Origin: Ottowia thiooxydans DSM 14619
GTDB taxonomy: Bacteria > Pseudomonadota > Gammaproteobacteria > Burkholderiales > Burkholderiaceae_C
Length of the DNA: 64,000 nt
Direction of reading: 5' to 3'
NCBI RefSeq assembly: GCF_000422885.1
Contig: NZ_AUGX01000033.1
Coordinates: forward strand, 1 to 64,000
The stretch's first letter is position 1, and each line of letters opens with the position of its first letter. The notes beneath the pieces are model-generated. The model saw only the letters and a program-made list of their open reading frames with translations, ran no database searches and was not told the DNA's origin. Shown one piece after another: positions 61,606 to 64,000 of this stretch. The position numbers and the translations under genes are program-made.

Positions 61606-63465
61606 ATGTCTTCTCCTAACGAAACGGCGAAATTGGCGAAAAACGCCAAGGCGCCTGACTCCCCAAAGCCCAGCAACTTCCTCCGCCACATCATTGAGGC
61701 TGACCTTGAAAACGGCGCTTACGCCAATCGGCGCTGGGGCGGTGAGCCAGGTGATGGGCGTCATCATGCCGCTGGCATCCCTGATCCTGCCAAAATCCGC
61801 ACCCGCTTTCCGCCGGAGCCCAACGGGTATCTGCACATCGGCCACGCCAAGAGCATCTGGCTGAATTTCAGCCTGGCTGAGCAATACGGCGGCGTATGCC
61901 ACCTCCGCTTCGACGATACCAATCCTGAGAAAGAAGAGCAGGAATACGTCGACAGCATTCGTGAAGCCGTGTCCTGGCTGGGCTACGACACCCTTCTAGC
62001 GGATAAGCCGCAAGCTCCCGGCGCAGAGCAGCCGCATGAGTATTTCGCCAGCAACTACTTCGATTTCATGTACCGGGCAGCCGAGTACCTGACCGAAGCC
62101 GGCCATGCGTACGTGGATGAACAAACGCCTGAGCAAATGCGCGCTACGCGTGGGGATTTCGGTACACCGGGCACCAATAGCCCGTTCCGCGATCGCACCC
62201 CCGCGGAAAACCTGCGCCTTTTGCGCGAAATGCGCGACGGCAAGCATGCAGACGGATCCATGGTGCTGCGTGCCAAGATCGATATGGCTTCGCCCAACAT
62301 CAATATGCGCGATCCCACGATCTACCGCATCCGCCGAGCTACTCACCACAACACGGGTGACAAGTGGTGCATTTATCCCATGTACACCTTCGCGCACCCG
62401 GTGGAAGATGCGCTGGAGCAGATCACACACAGCATTTGCACGCTGGAATTTGAAGATCAACGCCCTTTCTACGATTGGCTGCTGGAACGTCTGAGCGAGG
62501 GGGGGCTGCTCACTACGCCACCTCCGCGGCAATACGAATTTGGCCGCCTCAACGTGGGCCATGTCATCACCAGCAAGCGGAAACTGCGCCAACTGGTAGA
62601 GGAAAACCGTGTATCCGGCTGGGATGACCCTCGCATGCCCACTCTGGCAGGTCTGCGCAGGCGCGGCTATACGCCCGAAGCGCTCAAGCTATTCGCTGAG
62701 CGCAGCGGGGTGACCAAGACTGGCGGCGCCTGGACCGATTACGCCGCGCTGGACGCCGCTTTGCGCGAAACGCTGGATCCGGTAGCCGTGCGAGCCATGG
62801 CAGTCCTCGAGCCAGTGAAGCTGGTCATAGAAAACTGGTCCGAAGTTTTCGGGAGCGATGCGCACCTGGAGTCTTGCGTGGCCCCACGGCACCCTCATCA
62901 CCCAGAGATGGGTCAACGGCACTTCCAACTGGGCAAGGAAGTCTGGATAGAGCGCACGGACTACGAAGACACGCCTCCCAAAGGCTTTTTCAGGCTCTTT
63001 CCTGGCAATAAGGTGCGGCTGAAATACGGTTATGTCATTGAGTGCACCGGCGCCACCAAAGATTCCGCCGGGAACACCGAAACTGTTCTGGCCAAACTCA
63101 TTCCCGACACCAAATCCGGTACACCCGGTTCAGATAGCGTGAAGGTCAAGGGCGTCATTACCTGGGTTGGCGTAGCAGACGGCCAATCGGCCGAAGTCCG
63201 CTTGTACGACCGCCTGTTCACCGAAGAGCAACCTGATGCCGGCGGCCGTGATTTCCTCACCGTGCTGAACCCCAACAGCCTGACCATTGTGAAAGCCATG
63301 GTAGAGCCCAGCTTGGTGGACGCCGCTCCTGAAGATCACTTTCAATTTGAACGCCACGGCTATTTCGTAGCCGACCGGCATGACCATGCACCGGCCCAAG
63401 CTAATGAAGGCCGCCTTGTGTTCAACCGGGTAGCTGGCTTGAAGGATTCGTGGACAAGTAAGTGA
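61606..63465 (+). CDS. glnS: Glutamine--tRNA ligase
   Basis: 619 residues, class I synthetase. HIGH motif in PPEPNGYLHIGHAKSIWLNF, the KMSKS equivalent in VITSKRKLRQLV, and family landmarks CHLRFDDTNPEKEEQEYVDS, YRIRRATHHNTGDKWCIYPM and GWDDPRMPTLAGLRRRGYTP; anticodon-binding beta barrels from about 390. E. coli GlnS has 554 residues; the extra length is an N-terminal extension of about 50 (start to PAKIRTRFPPEP) and small internal additions such as QAPGAEQPHEYF. The presence of GlnRS means Gln-tRNA need not come through GatCAB. Confidence 0.96.
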   Translation: MSSPNETAKLAKNAKAPDSPKPSNFLRHIIEADLENGAYANRRWGGEPGDGRHHAAGIPDPAKIRTRFPPEPNGYLHIGHAKSIWLNFSLAEQYGGVCHLRFDDTNPEKEEQEYVDSIREAVSWLGYDTLLADKPQAPGAEQPHEYFASNYFDFMYRAAEYLTEAGHAYVDEQTPEQMRATRGDFGTPGTNSPFRDRTPAENLRLLREMRDGKHADGSMVLRAKIDMASPNINMRDPTIYRIRRATHHNTGDKWCIYPMYTFAHPVEDALEQITHSICTLEFEDQRPFYDWLLERLSEGGLLTTPPPRQYEFGRLNVGHVITSKRKLRQLVEENRVSGWDDPRMPTLAGLRRRGYTPEALKLFAERSGVTKTGGAWTDYAALDAALRETLDPVAVRAMAVLEPVKLVIENWSEVFGSDAHLESCVAPRHPHHPEMGQRHFQLGKEVWIERTDYEDTPPKGFFRLFPGNKVRLKYGYVIECTGATKDSAGNTETVLAKLIPDTKSGTPGSDSVKVKGVITWVGVADGQSAEVRLYDRLFTEEQPDAGGRDFLTVLNPNSLTIVKAMVEPSLVDAAPEDHFQFERHGYFVADRHDHAPAQANEGRLVFNRVAGLKDSWTSK

Positions 63466-63470
63466 AAGCG

Positions 63471-63499
63471 CGCCGGCCGTGAGCGGCCGGCGCCATTTT
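63471..63499 (+). terminator. Hairpin just after glnS
   Basis: CGCCGGCCG (63471-63479) and CGGCCGGCG (63484-63492) around TGAG, followed by CCATTTTC. A probable first terminator of glnS; the T-tract is weak. Confidence 0.5.
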
Positions 63500-63592
63500 C
63501 AAAGCGCCCGTCTATTGCTGCCCACCCCGTTGGGAATGCAAGGGGTAAGCTGGCCACCAGGATAGCTTTCAGACTGGTAAACCGCCGGCAAC

Positions 63593-63620
63593 AAATGGAC
63601 CGTAGCGGTCCATTTTTCTT
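63593..63620 (+). terminator. Rho-independent terminator 130 bases after glnS
   Basis: AAATGGACCG (63593-63602) and CGGTCCATTT (63606-63615) around TAG, followed by TTCTT. A textbook plus-strand terminator; no gene lies between it and glnS. Confidence 0.7.
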
Positions 63621-64000
63621 ATTAGCGCTCCAAACCCGAGCGCCTTCCAGTAGGGGCAGACCTTCCGTGTGACCATGGGCTGGCGGAGAAGCGAAGGCGC
63701 TCGATCGCCCGATCTCGCCCCACACTTGTACCGTGAACAAGTCTTAAAGCAATCACTTAAGACTCAGTAAGTCCACCACAGCGCATGACATGTGGAACTT
63801 ATTACTACTTCCGGTTACTCAACTGTGACAGCGCGTGAAGAAGCCATCAGGTTTGACAGCTTCCACCCCTCCCCCTCTTCTGGCCTACCTCGGCGTGTTC
63901 ACCACCATGAATGCGCTTGAATCCCCTTACCGAGGGTGAATTCACTTCAAATAGTTTCTTCTGTGTCAGACGAAGAAATTATTCTCAGGCATGCAGAAAG
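63621..64000. other. Terminal spacer, no gene recognised
   Basis: 380 bases to the window end. Contains an 8-bp inverted repeat AGTCTTAA (63740-63747) / TTAAGACT (63757-63764) and an A/T-richer part after 63740. Open frames here are short and lack family features. Confidence 0.4.

Noticed and set aside
63360-63740. 126-codon minus-strand frame at the end of glnS
   Set aside because: Spans the glnS terminators and overlaps the glnS end; no family features.

Overview
The window reads as chromosomal DNA of a betaproteobacterium of order Burkholderiales, most likely family Comamonadaceae (Acidovorax/Comamonas/Delftia relatives). The grounds are high GC, several Bug-type (TctC-like) periplasmic binding proteins without nearby membrane partners, the DCC/SDR/DoxX-like/DUF2269 gene set, an mdtABC efflux operon, a pcm-surE block, and GC-rich intergenic hairpin repeats of a kind common in that family. 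No tRNA, rRNA or CRISPR array was recognised. Genus and family names rest on recognition by eye, not on a search.

Left end (1-4700): a complete IS66-family element (tnpA, tnpB, tnpC, perfect 27-bp terminal inverted repeats) starts at base 1. It interrupts a DCC-family thiol-disulfide oxidoreductase gene whose 3' part survives at 2508-2789. The rest of that membrane/redox gene set follows (SDR, DoxX-like, DUF2269). At 4799-11094 two paralogous LuxR-type regulators each diverge from a gene for an exported protein. Both divergent regions carry nearly the same GC-rich dyad. The second partner is a 1081-residue secreted protein with 14 kelch-like repeats, two fibronectin III domains and a C-terminal sorting-type tail.

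Catabolic islands (11250-38782). (a) LysR | Bug - amidase - class III aminotransferase - BKACE-family cleavage enzyme, which together suggest breakdown of an amide through a beta-keto acid. (b) A ParD-like small protein translationally coupled to a second-type methionine aminopeptidase, with a dyad operator. (c) A sigma-54 activator gene upstream of an AtuA-like / DUF4387 / Bug operon whose promoter region holds, in order, a palindromic enhancer candidate, an exact IHF consensus and a -24/-12 promoter. (d) trxC, a small unknown, a PLP aminotransferase and nth. (e) An organosulfur/sulfonate-type cluster: two NtaA/SnaA/DszA-like flavin monooxygenases flanking an ABC importer and a class II aldolase. 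(f) IclR | PrpB-like lyase - Bug - HpaG1 - HpaG2 - HpaF, the isomerase/decarboxylase section of homoprotocatechuate breakdown without its ring-cleavage enzyme.

Housekeeping and envelope part (38869-63465): rlmD; surE-pcm-nlpD in tight coupling; a quinone-oxidoreductase-like gene; a repeat-rich spacer; a five-gene efflux operon (adaptor, two RND pumps, outer-membrane channel, MFS transporter); uppP; two small membrane proteins; a GST; a LytS/LytTR two-component pair; a PXPV/His-rich exported protein with a clear terminator; and glnS. The last 0.5 kb has hairpins but no gene I can support.
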